From contig JANFAH010000020.1 in assembly GCA_024663395.1 (NCBI GenBank), positions 248,001-312,000 of the forward strand: a DNA stretch of 64,000 nt. Reading direction: 5' to 3'. Under the pieces are notes generated by a model. It did not search any database. It was not told where the DNA came from and saw only the letters and a list, made by a program, of their open reading frames with translations. Position 1 is the stretch's first letter, and each line of letters opens with the position of its first letter. The stretch is from Pisolithus tinctorius (taxonomy: Eukaryota > Basidiomycota > Agaricomycetes > Boletales > Pisolithaceae). Of this stretch, positions 31,060 to 41,764 are shown piece by piece. A program made the translations under genes and the position numbers.

Positions 31060-32003
31060 TCCAAGGGGTGGTTTAGAATTTGACCATCCTTGGTCACTCT
31101 CCTCCTCGCATGAACATCCTCATCCTCGCATCTGCTTCCCTTGACCTCACCACATATCCTCATGCCCTTCGAACACAACTCTTCACCCCTAACCTCCTCA
31201 CTACTCAAACATGACCCCCTTCCTTCCCAAAACACGCTCCTGATCTTGCTGAACAACCCTCTTCATCCTCAAAACCTTTCGCCCTCGAACACAACCCTTT
31301 CCGCCTACAAAGATGCCACCTGGCCTCAAACACACACTCTGCTTCTGGAACACTCCCCTCGCAACCCAAACCTTGAACCAAACAACAGTGGAGATAAACT
31401 CCAGGCAAACGAACAAGTGAGTAATAAATCGAGTGCAGAGCGAGTCAATGACTGCTCTTTGAGGCACAGTCTCGGCACAAACGGTAACGTAGTGTGACAC
31501 AGTGCTGTGGCTGTTACAGCGGACATTTGCCCTTTATGAGGCTGTTCGAAGTCACATATGTACCTAAAAAAAACTCTTGCTCAGTCGTGTATTTACTATC
31601 CTTAACTGCATATGTGCTCTCGACTCCTGCTCATCCTCAAGACAACCCAAGGACTACCGCGACTCAGTTGAACGATTTTGCTCAAAGCAAAACTCAAATG
31701 AAAGAAAAACTATATATATACACTCACTGGGACCTTCACTCCGTCCACCTGTCCCATTCCTATTTTCACAGTCTCAACTTGCTGTGCACGCACACCCTTG
31801 ATTTCTCATGCTTCGTCCGGTACTTCATCTGGTGGCTGAAGCCCTTGCTCTAAGTGTTGCTGAGCGACTTCGAGTCACCCATCTTCATTCACTACTTTTT
31901 CACTGCTAGAAACCAAGTACTTCAATGTAGCATATGTTCGAGCTCTAATAAAACCTGTCACCTTAGCCCTGTAGACCCTTGAACCTGCTTCGAAGATAGG
32001 TTT
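31060..32003. other. Unassigned 3' part of element E
   Basis: No gene could be supported. Short open frames exist on both strands but no domain was recognised. A TATATATATA stretch is at about 31709-31720. The minus-strand Arg/Glu/Asp-rich reading just inside the LTR resembles LTR-proximal linker sequence more than a protein domain. Confidence 0.4.
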
Positions 32004-32601
32004 TCAACCCTGGTGGGTACAGGCACTGACTTCTTTGGATCTCGAATACTGGCCTTCCACCTCGCAGTTGGGCAGACAAAGTCTTGATGCTAAGTACTGA
32101 TGGACGGCTTCGAGCCGTCCATCCCCATTGATTGCCTTTTCCTTTGCACTAAAGTACCTGTACTTCACAGTATAAAGTGTTCGAATCAAAACTGAAAAGG
32201 GTACCTGGACTTCATATATCCCCTCCCTGAACCTCTCTTCTGGCACTGTTGCTCTCAGTGCACCCCTCGCTCTGAAGGACTCCGCCCTTTGGGGACTAAT
32301 CACCTTGTTCAATGCTAACCCTTCGCATTCAAACTCATCTAATATCCTGATGTCAAACACTTGTAAGTAACTCATCATGAAACAGAGGTGAAATGAAGAG
32401 CGCTCGGGCTCCATGTGTGAATCCATGCCACCTTGAACACGCTGCAGGCATCTCCATCGATCTAGCCAGCTTCGACCCTTTCCAATTTTCGTAGCCCCAT
32501 ACAGAGTCCCTTTCAAATGTTGCTTTTGTACTCTTAAACATGACTGTACTTGGCCACAGTCATCGGGTAGTCTCGCATATCGAGCATCCTCTTGTCTGTC
32601 C

Positions 32602-35453
32602 CTAGAATAGCGAATCCATAAGTAAAGCATCATAGAAATTAATAGAAACTTTGAGCGCTCGTGCTCAGCCTGCAAGTATGCATCCTCCACTTGCATCTCC
32701 AAGACCTGCCATCGTAAATCATGTACTCGTCCTGTATGGTTTTGGACTGACTTGCTGCGTCGCAGATGCTTGTCTTTCCTAGAGTAACATAGTTGTGAGT
32801 GAAACGGCACAGAAAAAAAGAGAACGATTGAGCTGTCGAGCTCAGTGCTTGGGTCTACTATGCCTTCCCTCCATTGAACCTCTGCTGTTGCTTCAAACGA
32901 CCATCGTTCGGTAACAATTCACTGTCCTGTTACTTGCGCTGTCGACGCTCCCCATAGTTTTTCATATGTATTCTGTACCCTTAAGTGCAATGGTCTTCGC
33001 TCGTACTCATCGAGGTATGCATTGAACAGTTTCTTCGGATGGGGTACCTGCTCGTCAATGTTCTTGATGTTGGTGTCATTAAATACAATGCTCGTGGAAC
33101 TCGTGTAGATGAGTCCACAGTCACCAGCTGCGATAGCTGTGTCAATGACAGCTCCGGTGCCTTCAATGTTGATCTTGACATAGACAGAGAGGTCCTTCGT
33201 GCCTTGCTGTAGCAAGGTATGCTGTACAATATATGTAATGCCCGATTTGTCCAATATATCCAACATGTCCCATTCATCTGCGACATTCCCTGAATAAAAC
33301 AGGACATCGTGATATCTCTGCACAATATCCAACATGGGGGTGGTGTCTCCCTTCGCTAACTGCTCGATGGCATGTCGACCTAAAAACTCGCTTCGTACTG
33401 CAGACATCTTGTAGCTCGAAGATTTGTTGATACTCCATGAAAACTTGTATTCCCTGAAACAACATAGCCATAAGTTAAATGTTTCAAAGAAAAATTTAAA
33501 ATTCAGGCTGTCAGGCCCACTCGATGTGACTTTGACACTTCTCGCACGTTGTGCATCTCATCGTGACCTCGAACCTCGCTGTCGAGTCACTATTTGTATT
33601 AAGTCTTGCACATGAGTCCAAAGGATCACTTCGAACTTGCTTCTTGTGGCACTTCGCAGTCGCCATACTTGTTGCTCTGTATGTCGATGTGTTCTTTCTT
33701 CGAAGTCATTGTCTACTCTAGAATAGTGTATCCATAAGTAAAAAGCTGTGGAACAAAAACAAAAACTTGGGCCGTTGGGTGCTAAGGGCATAAACACGTC
33801 TGGGTGTAGCTGGGAATGTAGCTTCGCCTTGATGGCCAAATTCACTGGGCAGTTCTCTTCTATGGCACAGTGAATAGATCATGGTCTGAGTTCAAGGACA
33901 GTTCACTTGACAACTGCGATGTCAACCTTCCTTTCAGCTGGCTGGGTGAGAGCCTCCTTGTACGTAGCCGGAGGTACTTGTATTGCACTCGCATGGCTGT
34001 CATTCGGACTTCGTCGTGTACACCTGTTTTTCCTAGAGTAGCATAGCTGTAAGTAAAACGTTCTGAATCCAAAACAAACCCCAGAGCCATCGGGCTCAGT
34101 ATCCACGCTTGTCAGACCTCGCACCCTCGGCAATCGCTGTCGAAGACTGAACTGTAGTCCTTGCGATCGTCTTGCTGTACTTCCTCGTGTCCCTTGTTCG
34201 TAGACCATTGTAGATTCTTGAATTGCGATCGCTGTTCATCATTGATAGTCGGCTTCCCTAGAACGATGAAGTTGTAAGTAAAGTATCCTAGAACCAAAAC
34301 AGAACTCCGAGCATTCAAGCTCGGTGGTCTCCATCATGCTTCATTTCCATTGGACAGCTGTTCTTGCCTCGCGTGGCTGTCGCTCTGAGTCCAGCACTGT
34401 TGTTGTCCTCACTGCTATTGCTGTAGTCATTGTTGTTGTCATCATTGTAACCATCGCCATCACAGTTGCTAGTCCGTATTCTATTCTCGAGCCTTTGGCT
34501 TGTTCTATCCATTCGCCCCATTCATAGTAACACTGTCGGATCGCTTTGCATAGCTTCTCCTTGATGGTCCACTGTATTTCCACATAGATCTTCGTAGATC
34601 CTCACACTGCGATGGCTTGGATGTCACTCAAGCGCTGTCTCACACTTCTGTTTTTCCTAGAATAGAGTAGACATAAGTAAAATGATTTAAGTCTGAAACA
34701 AAACCTTAAGCCATTTGGCTCAGTATCCATGCTCATCGGATCTCATATCCCCGATGACTGTGGTCATAGCCTGAACTGTAGCCATCGTACTAATCTTGTC
34801 ATTCATCCATGCGACATTTGCTTGTGAATCGCCATAGTTTCTTGAATTGCAGTTGCCATTTCTTTGGTCACGCTTCGTCATAGATATCTGTCTGCCCTAG
34901 AATAACAAAGATTTAAGTAAAGTGTCCTAAAACCAAACTGAAACCTCGAGCTATCGAGTTCTGTGTCCGCATCTGTTGCGCTTCGCCTCCATCGAACGGT
35001 TGTTTTAGCCTTGCATGGCCACCAATCCGCATCAAGCCTTATCATCGTCATCATTCCTTGTATAGCGATCTTCCGGGTGTCAGTCGCTCTTTGTTGTATA
35101 TAGTCATTTTCCCTAGAATAAAGTAATTGTAAGTAAAACACTATGGAACATAAACAAAACCTTGGGCCGTCGGGCCCAGTACCCGCACTTGTCGTGTCTT
35201 GTTCCCATCGAATGGCAAGTCTTGCCTTGTGCGGCCATTGATCCTCTTCGCACACTGTCATAGTCGTTCCTTGTACCGTGGTTGTTGTTCGTCGTAGATA
35301 GGTACCTTCCTGGCATTGATCCACACTCAGCGTAATCGTCGACATTGTTCCTTGTATCGCGATGGCCTGGATATCCTTCAGTCTTCATCATACATAGCCA
35401 TTTTCCCTAGTGTAGAATAGATGTGAGTAAAATGGTCGAAAGCTGAAACGAAC
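32602..35453 (-). repeat. Tandem array of about ten exon-intron modules in element E
   Basis: Intron-like units of 47-49 nt on the minus strand at 35407-35453, 35113-35160, 34897-34944, 34657-34704, 34258-34305, 34033-34079, 33718-33766, 32779-32825 and 32602-32649, plus a decayed one near 33453-33500. Each starts GTT(T/C), has TTTTACTTA/C or similar as branch region and ends TCTAG followed by G. They alternate with 130-350 nt exons of related sequence. A recurring translation is ...QP-KA-TAVRW---M--DTEPDGS immediately before the intron. Four consecutive exons (246, 168, 192, 351 nt) are multiples of three. Unit origin and function unknown; stops are frequent. Confidence 0.65.
32919..33407 (-). 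pseudogene. Fragment resembling sterol-4-alpha-carboxylate 3-dehydrogenase (ERG26 type)
   Basis: The intact enzyme is an NAD(P)-dependent Rossmann protein of the ergosterol pathway. This 162-codon stretch shows the N-terminal third: F-L-G-R-H (dinucleotide-loop end), DIVQRYHDV, S-G-N-V-A-D-E, Y-V-K-I-N-I-E-G-T-G-A-V-I-D, L-I-Y-T-S-S-T-S-I-V-F-N-D-T-N-I and D-E-Q-V-P-H-P-K. The following catalytic Y-x-x-x-K reads Y-L-D-E-Y and then the match ends. It has no introns inside and lies between two module introns of element E. It looks like a captured host cDNA piece. The first Gly of the nucleotide motif and the active Lys are missing, so it is not an enzyme. Confidence 0.65.
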
Positions 35454-37472
35454 CTTTGAGCCATCAGGCTCGGTATCCATGCTCATCATATCCCATCTCC
35501 ATCGAGCGGCACTCCCAATCTCATACGGCTGTTGATCTGCGCTAAGTAGGGTTGTCATCCTCGTCGCTATCGCACTATCCGCTGCTGTTGTTGCCCTTGT
35601 TGCTGTCACCATTGCTCGTAACTGCAGTAGTTTCCACATGGTAGGTTGTTCTCCCCATTCTTCATATCCTTCGATTGCCGTGACCTTGCATAGTCGGCCT
35701 GTAACACTAGTCTTGTCAGTATGTAGTATTACTTGAGTGCACACAGCCACGACGCACAGAGCAGTCATGTGACTCCACTTAGTCAACATCGCAGGACTTT
35801 CTGCGCAAGTCCTAACACCGAATGCGCATGTCGATTCTCTCGACAGATTCTCAAATAGAATATATATTTCTGGCACCGTGCTGCCGTGGAACATTTCAAG
35901 TGCAAGGCCGTCCACCCTCACTGCATGCTTCAACATTTCAATTCGCAAAACTTCTTCTGGTGGCTTCCTTCGTGTAATGAGCCTCAATGGCTCCTCGATC
36001 TTAATTCTTCTTGCAATAGCCTTCGACTTGATGTGATTCATGTGCTGTGGTGCACTTTGTGAGTCAGTGATCTCTTTGTATGCCAACCTTTCCACTTTGT
36101 GACTGCCTGCAAGTGTTTCGAGCCCTTTGACTTCAACTCCTGTGGGCTTTGGGTGTTCTTCGAGCCTTTTGGCTTCGAATTCGAGCGGAATCTTTGACCT
36201 GAATAGGTTGTCAGTTAACTGATGCATATATCTGCTGACTGCAGGAATTCCGAGGCTGCTTCTTTCATTGCCTTGACCTCTTAGGTAGGACTCCTGTAGT
36301 GACACACCAGTAGCCATCAGAGAGACTCAATATGAACAAAAAGAAAAACCCCTTTGAGTGTTGTAGTTTGCCTTGAATTCGAATGGGGTTTTCGTTGTGA
36401 GTGGTTCTTCCACTACCACTTGTTCGACTTGCTCAAGCTTTGCTGCTTCCTGGGATTCTGTAGTCAGTAGTTCATTCATACTCAAAGAAAACTCCTTTGT
36501 CTCAAAATGGGCTGCTGCGGCTGCTTCAATGAGCCTGCCAGGGCTTTGGTCCTCACTGTTTGTCTTCTCGGGTGGGCTGCATGGCTGTGCACGACTTGTC
36601 AAAACTAACTTCGGTACTTTCTTGCACTCTATGTATCCTGATAACTCTGTAGATCCCTGTATATTGGACGTCAGCGAGTCATGTGTAGCTGTAGGCAGAA
36701 AACACTTCATAGATAGATGTTGCTTGTCTGAACTCGATTCTGGGTCACTTCATGGCTCATAGTAGTCTCCTGTGCTTGTTTGCACTCGCTCTGAGCAAAA
36801 TCCTTTGTGTAGTAGTCGTGTTGCTGTGAATGTTACTTGCTGCATGGGCCATGGATCGTCTGAGTGTTGCCATCGATCGTCGCATCGCATTTTCTGAATG
36901 ATTTCGTGCTGGAATTCCTTGTCGAAGCCTTGTAAATAGAGGTCTTCGAGCTCGTCAGCCTCGAGTTGCTTCGAAACCCGTAGATACATTGCTAAATCTA
37001 GAAAATATAGTCTGTAGTTCATCAGTTCTTCCTCTGTATGAACTTCTCTTCTTGCTCGGCTGTCAACGAGGCTGGAAATGTCACTCCTCGAATACTGTCG
37101 ATCCATTTTCTGGGACCCAGGATACAAATGTGCAACAGCCACTACGAATTCAGGCCAACTCAGGTGATCTTCAATGAATTCATACCATGAGTCTGAGATT
37201 TCGTCGCTTGCATACCAGCAAGCCCATTTTGCCCATTCTCAGTCATCGAAGCAATTCTCGTGCTCACAAAGACTTCGAACCTCTTTGAAATACCTAAAAA
37301 GGTCAGATGCGCACCCTGAGAACCATGGTGTGTCCCTTGAATGCCTTGGTGGCATTCCCTCGAGCTCTCTTGGCGCATTCTCACGGCTTCTTCGCAGAAA
37401 TTCGACTATTAATTTGCCTTCAGACTTGCTTCTCGGCTTGAGGGATCTTTGACTTAGACACTTGCTTGACAT
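35388..37472 (-). pseudogene. Gag-like ORF of element E with three TGA codons
   Basis: One frame of about 695 codons from ATG 37472, interrupted only by TGA at 37239-37241, 36750-36752 and 36327-36329. The N-terminal 260 residues look like a retrotransposon capsid: FSGCASDLFRYFKEV, then WAKWACWYASDEISDSWYEFI, F-V-V-A-V-A-H-L-Y-P-G and a helical LEDLYLQGFDKEFQHEIIQKM. The middle is Glu/Ser-rich. The C-terminal part (after 36327) is Lys/Arg/Glu-rich and runs into the first module exon ending DTEPDGSK at the intron 35407-35453. No zinc knuckle is evident. Confidence 0.65.
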
Positions 37473-37631
37473 TTTCTGCTCAAAAAATAGCTCTGAAAAT
37501 TTCCCAATTTCCTGAGTGTAGACTGTAACTATAACCGAGACTCTGAGTACTTAGCTTGTCCAACTCAACCCAGCAAAAACTTCGTTCGGTGACAAAACGG
37601 TGGCTTCTTTCCCCAAAACAAACAGAACCCC

Positions 37632-37648
37632 CCTCGCAGTGGGCTCCA
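37632..37648 (-). promoter_or_regulatory. tRNA primer-binding site of element E
   Basis: Minus strand TGGAGCCCACTGCGAGG, two bases inside the right LTR. Same primer site as Gypsy elements C1 and C2, which would allow use of a C-type reverse transcriptase. Confidence 0.65.
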
Positions 37649-37650
37649 GA

Positions 37651-38115
37651 TGTAGGAATAGGTAATAAGTAGTACCTAGAAATAGTAATAGTCAGTAATG
37701 GGCGAGTTTAGTGCTCAATCCAAAAGGGAGGTCCTGTTTCAAGAAAAAAGAAGTGTAGTAAAAATGTAAAAAATGCGAACTCAAATGGAAAACTTAACTC
37801 TGTCTGTTCAATAGCTCTTGCCAGTCCTCCTGGCCCTTTGGGTACTCCCCAAAGTAATGAATCTAACTTCGAAAACTTGCCAAACTGTGAGACTAGATCA
37901 CCCTGCTGCTGAGGGCCTGTGACATGTACTGGTTGTTATGGTAAACTGAACTCATGTGAACACAGCACACGTGCTTAGCCAGCAATGCGGCTGCTCGCCA
38001 CCAAGTCCAGGGATACAAACACAAAAAACAAAAGCCAGAAATAAAACAAGTCCTTCCACCCCTAAACTCCTGACCAAGATGGATTCTCCTAGGGAACTCG
38101 AACTTGTTCCCTACA
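37651..38115 (-). repeat. 5' LTR of element E (465 bp)
   Basis: Partner of 30595-31059. Bordered on the right by GTGA, the second copy of the 4-bp target site in LTR C. Confidence 0.9.
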
Positions 38116-38576
38116 GTGAGTGGTATATGTAGTTCATGCACAGTGGAATGCAAGACATGTGGTGTAGACAAAGTGTAAAGGAAACTCGTGGTGACCTTCT
38201 GAGTGCCAAAAGGTATCATTCTGTACCTAAGTACAGGGCTTTATAGTCCAGGCGAACCTGGAACCTAAGTAGACAAGGTACAGTAAGGGTAAACCGCACA
38301 ACAGTGCATACACATAAGACAGGACAAGCCAGAACAGAGGCTGAGGGTATACTACAAGTGCTAAAGGAATAGAGACCGTGATAAGAGACAGAGTCTGAGG
38401 GAAAAGAGGTGACCAGAGCACAGTGGCAACAGGTACAACATTGTGCAAGAGGGAGCAAGGGTGTGGGAAGGTAGTGTGTGAACAATGGTGAACGTGAGAG
38501 GGGAGCAGACATAACAGCAGTCACGGAACGGTTAATGACAGGGGCTTACACATCCAGGGGATGTGGATTCCTCACA
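38116..38576 (-). repeat. 5' LTR of C1, second part
   Basis: Completes the LTR begun at 30401 and ends ATTCCTCACA. GCGG at 38577-38580 pairs with GCAG at 19134-19137 as target duplication of C1. Confidence 0.9.
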
Positions 38577-39914
38577 GCGGTTCAACACTGTGTACCATGA
38601 AGTAAGGGGATAAACCCATGGATTTCAAGATGGTGACCCACTTGGCCCAGAACACAGAGTGTGCAACAGTGTGCCAGCAGTGGTCGTCATTTTCGCAGCT
38701 CTTCATGATAGCCTCATGAACATCATAGTGCTGATGCTCTACAATGCCATTAGCCTGAGAGTTGTAAGGAGAGATATGGATGTGACGGATATGATATTGC
38801 GTGGCTAGGGCATCTAAGGCTTGGACGAATGTGGGACCATTGTCAGTGACAATCTCGGTGAGCAGACCCCAGCAGCATAGAACGTCTTTGAAGATAAAGG
38901 ACACGAGCATGGTACTATTTTCCACATGCAACATGCGCCATTCAGGGTATGAGGTGAGCATGCAACAAGCCTGTACTATGTAGTGGTAGCCGCCAGCTTT
39001 GGGCATCAGCATCATATCAATGTGAGCTTTATGAAACAGGCCCCCTATCATGGGTACAGTGGGGGGGATATGAAGCTTCTGTGTCTGGCAGATCTGGCAT
39101 TCGTGACAAGTGCGGACATACCACTTCACATCCTCAACAAGAAGAGGCCACCAGAAGCGAAGGAGAAGGTGGGTGCAGATCGTGAAGACACCCTTGTGTC
39201 CGAGGTTGTCATGCACTTCTTTGATGAGACAATACTGCTTGGATTTGTCGACGACTAGCTGGTGCTGTCCATGCAGTTCTCTATGCCATAGATTTCCATC
39301 TAGGAGGAAGAAGTGGCTAGCCGAATTGAAGAAAGATGAGTACTGCACATCAGTAAGGTCAGGTGGTCACTCGCCGGTCATGAGGAATGCGCAGATCATT
39401 TCTACCTTTGCTTCGTGTGCCCGAGCTTTCGCAGACCATGGAATGGCAGGGTCGTCAGGGTTATTGGAAGGGTTATTAACATCAGCAGTTGCAGAGAATG
39501 TGAGATAGAAGGATGCAGGTGGCAGGAGGCTCGCCTGATGGTAAGCGGGTGGTGGTAGGGAATGGTGATCTTGACTGGAAAGTGACATAGGAGGCAGGTG
39601 GTCATTGACAACCTGTGTAGAGAAAGTGTAAAAATGGTCCAGCCAATCCTCATGGTCGTCATCCTCGGGCGGGTCGAGCTCTGACTGTGGATGGTGGGAC
39701 AAGCCATCAGGGCCAGCATGCCTGTCCACAGGAACATGGACGAGTTTGAACAAGAAAAGGAGGATGCCAGTGATCCAGCGATTGATCATCACATTAGGCT
39801 GCAGATCTGGGTTATTTATCATGCCCTTAATATACTTCGCATCTACCTCCACAGTGAAGTTAGTGAGACCAAAGATGTATACACATACCACACGCAACAC
39901 ATGGAAGAGACCAT
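38577..39914 (-). pseudogene. RNase H end and integrase of C2
   Basis: Continuation of C2 pol between S copy 3 and the C1 insertion. The RNase H tail (GLFHVLRVVCVYIFG) is followed by a tether region. A TGA at 39367-39369 is followed in the same frame by the integrase: H...H...C-H-E-C zinc finger (HDNLGHKGVF, CHECQICQ), D (HIDMMLMPK), D (VTDNGPTF) and E (NGIVEHQHYD). It stops at 38577 where C1 is inserted; the C-terminus is at 18658-19137. Confidence 0.85.
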
Positions 39915-41764
39915 TGTCACACACCAAAGGTGTTGTGGACATGGTTACAGCTGACTCTGCCTAACTTGTCGACAAGTTGTGCACAATGCCCAAGCATGCA
40001 GATGAAGACTAAAGGCCTCATGCGTAGAAAGACTGTCAGACATTAACAGTCATCCTTCGCACAAGAACGAGTTGTCAGTGCTAAAGAGAAAAGAGGAAGC
40101 GAGTTAAGTGCACGTTAAAGGTTTTTAGTGCCCGTGTACAGCATTCCGGTTTTTGTCATATCTCCACCATTTCCAAAGATATCGACTCCGTTCCCACACT
40201 CGCTTAAAGTGCTCAGCCCCACGATTCTTCCTTCCAAATTTGGAGAGGATCCTCGCACCCTGCGCATTTCTACAGCACTCCATCCATCAGATACTCATTT
40301 TGCTAAGTCCATCAATCATGGCCACCTCTTCATCAGTCATCTCGCTTGTCTCATTTGCCAGAGACAGTGGCTACATATATCTGCCAGGCGTTCCCACCAG
40401 CTTCTGTCCTGAAGCCCCCTGGTTCATCCTGTCATTGTCAGCCCCATCTCATCCCATGCAGCTTGGTCAGCATGTTCTCCTTGTCAGTATGACTTCCAGA
40501 AGGACATTCTTTGGTCACCTCAGGTCTGTCACTCAGTTAGAAAGGTCTTATGTGGTCATTTCAGTCTCCCCAGTTGATGAAGCATATGGATTGTTCCTCC
40601 CTGCTCCCTGCACCATCTTTGTTCCAATCTCGTCCATCATTCTTCCCACATTGCAACAGCTGCAGTATAATCTACTGTCCTCCAGCCTCCCTGATCGCAT
40701 TCATGATGAGTATGACATGCATCTTGCCTTCTTACTGCAAGATCCAGCAGAAGATGTCCCCCCTTCTCCTCCTCCTCCATCAGAGCCCCATTCATGAAGT
40801 TTTTGTTAACTTTGCTGAGAGGATGGAAGGGTGGGAGATGCGATCGCATATGCTCTCATTGCCCCACAGACCCCCAACGCCCTAGCCCCCTTTGACACCT
40901 GACTCATGCCCTTCAATTCTGGAATTAATACTTCCCTGTCTGGAAACACCGTCCATCTGTCATGCTGTCTTTGGATCTAGAGATGTCTCCACCGAGATCT
41001 AACTTGCATCGCCACCCCCTAATGTGATATCAGTGCGCTTACTCAGTTTCTGATTCTATTTGACTCATTTTGTGATATTTTGACTATCCTTGACTCGTTC
41101 ATTGCCAATACTTACCAATCTTCTTTGCTTGCTTACTTTTCATTTCTCGCTTACTCATCATGATTACTCAGTCCTTACTCATTACTTACCAAGTGTTTGT
41201 GCCTTGTTTGTCACAAGCTATGCTCCCCCCACAGTATATAAACCCCCATGTACTTAGCTACAAGGAAACAATCAGAAGTCACTCAGCAGCCAGTTCAGTG
41301 CATATCTCATCATCGACAGTTGAGGCTCATTCGGAAGAGTCTATCTGTCACCATCCATCATCCTTGGTAGTTGAGGCTCCATCAAGGGTCTATCTACCTT
41401 CATTCATCATCAGCAGTATCATCAGTGCTTAGTCAGCAACCTCTTGTTTAGTCATTCTTCCACTCCTGCGTAACTCGTCATCGACTTGCACCAGGAGCAT
41501 ATTCTATTGAAATCCATTACTCCCAAGTCCTTTCAGCTGAACACCCCTGCTCTGTTCAGCATCCCCTTCTCAATCAGCATTCATTCATCTACTCCTGCAT
41601 AACTCGTTGACGACTTGTGCCAGGAGCACCTCTACTTGAAGTCTCCCCCACATTTAGGTTTCTCTGCACTCCAGGTTCCATGGAGGCAAACCACCACTCA
41701 CTCTTATTTGTCTTTTGTGTTGGATTTGTTTGGTTTTCACCAGCATTCCACACTTTGACTCACA
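39915..41764 (+). mobile_element. S element copy 3 (1850 bp), perfect target duplication
   Basis: TGTCACACACC...TTGACTCACA, flanked by CCAT on both sides (39911-39914, 41765-41768). The empty site in C1 reads GACCGTACAAC at about 23980, so both flanks also show the CG to CA change. Contains an intact 159-codon ORF, a TATATAAA box at 41235-41242 and GTCGAC-centred dyads. TG...CA ends, a 4-bp duplication and a TATA box about 530 bp from the 3' end fit a solo LTR with a long U3. Confidence 0.9.
40318..40797 (+). CDS. S-element ORF, 159 aa (copy 3)
   Basis: ATG at 40318 in the context TCAATCATGGCC. Reads MATSSSVISLVSFARDSGYI, then Pro/Ser/hydrophobic sequence, an S-Y-V-V-I-S-V-S-P-V-D-E-A block and an acidic, Pro-rich end. 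Same reading length in three of four S copies. The frame is open upstream to 40153 but the ATG is the shared one. No signal peptide or known domain. It lies in what would be U3 of the LTR, before the TATA box. Confidence 0.45.
   Translation: MATSSSVISLVSFARDSGYIYLPGVPTSFCPEAPWFILSLSAPSHPMQLGQHVLLVSMTSRRTFFGHLRSVTQLERSYVVISVSPVDEAYGLFLPAPCTIFVPISSIILPTLQQLQYNLLSSSLPDRIHDEYDMHLAFLLQDPAEDVPPSPPPPSEPHS

Larger units (their letters stand above)
30595..38115 (-). mobile_element. LTR element E: no recognisable pol, carries a captured gene fragment
   Basis: Two 465-bp LTRs (30595-31059 and 37651-38115) with TGTAGG...CCTACA ends, nearly identical to each other. Target duplication GCGA/GTGA (30591-30594, 38116-38119). 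A PBS next to the right LTR sets minus orientation. Inside: a Gag-like ORF, an array of exon-intron modules, a sterol-dehydrogenase-like fragment and an unassigned 0.9 kb. No RT, RNase H, integrase or protease motif was found on either strand, so it probably depended on another element. Confidence 0.8.
19138..38576 (-). mobile_element. Gypsy element C1 (nested in C2; contains S copy 2 and element E)
   Basis: Minus-strand element with 3' LTR 19138-19797, antisense accessory gene, pol, protease, gag and a 5' LTR 30401-30594 + 38116-38576 split by element E. The target duplication is GCAG/GCGG. Without insertions it is about 10 kb. It sits in the integrase gene of another copy of the same family, so at least one C copy was mobile after C2 had integrated. 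Confidence 0.9.

Noticed and set aside
31141..31853. Plus-strand frames in the 3' part of element E
   Set aside because: No domain, no intron signals, no conservation partner in the window; left as unassigned sequence.
34324..34527. Small plus-strand Val/Ile-rich frame resembling a membrane segment
   Set aside because: It is the complement of a Thr/Met/Asn-rich exon of the module array (ACN/ATG repeats read backwards), not an independent gene.
40550..40885. 111-codon frame overlapping the S ORF, seen in several S copies
   Set aside because: Overlaps the 159-codon ORF in a different frame, begins at different places in the copies and is probably kept open only because the copies are similar.
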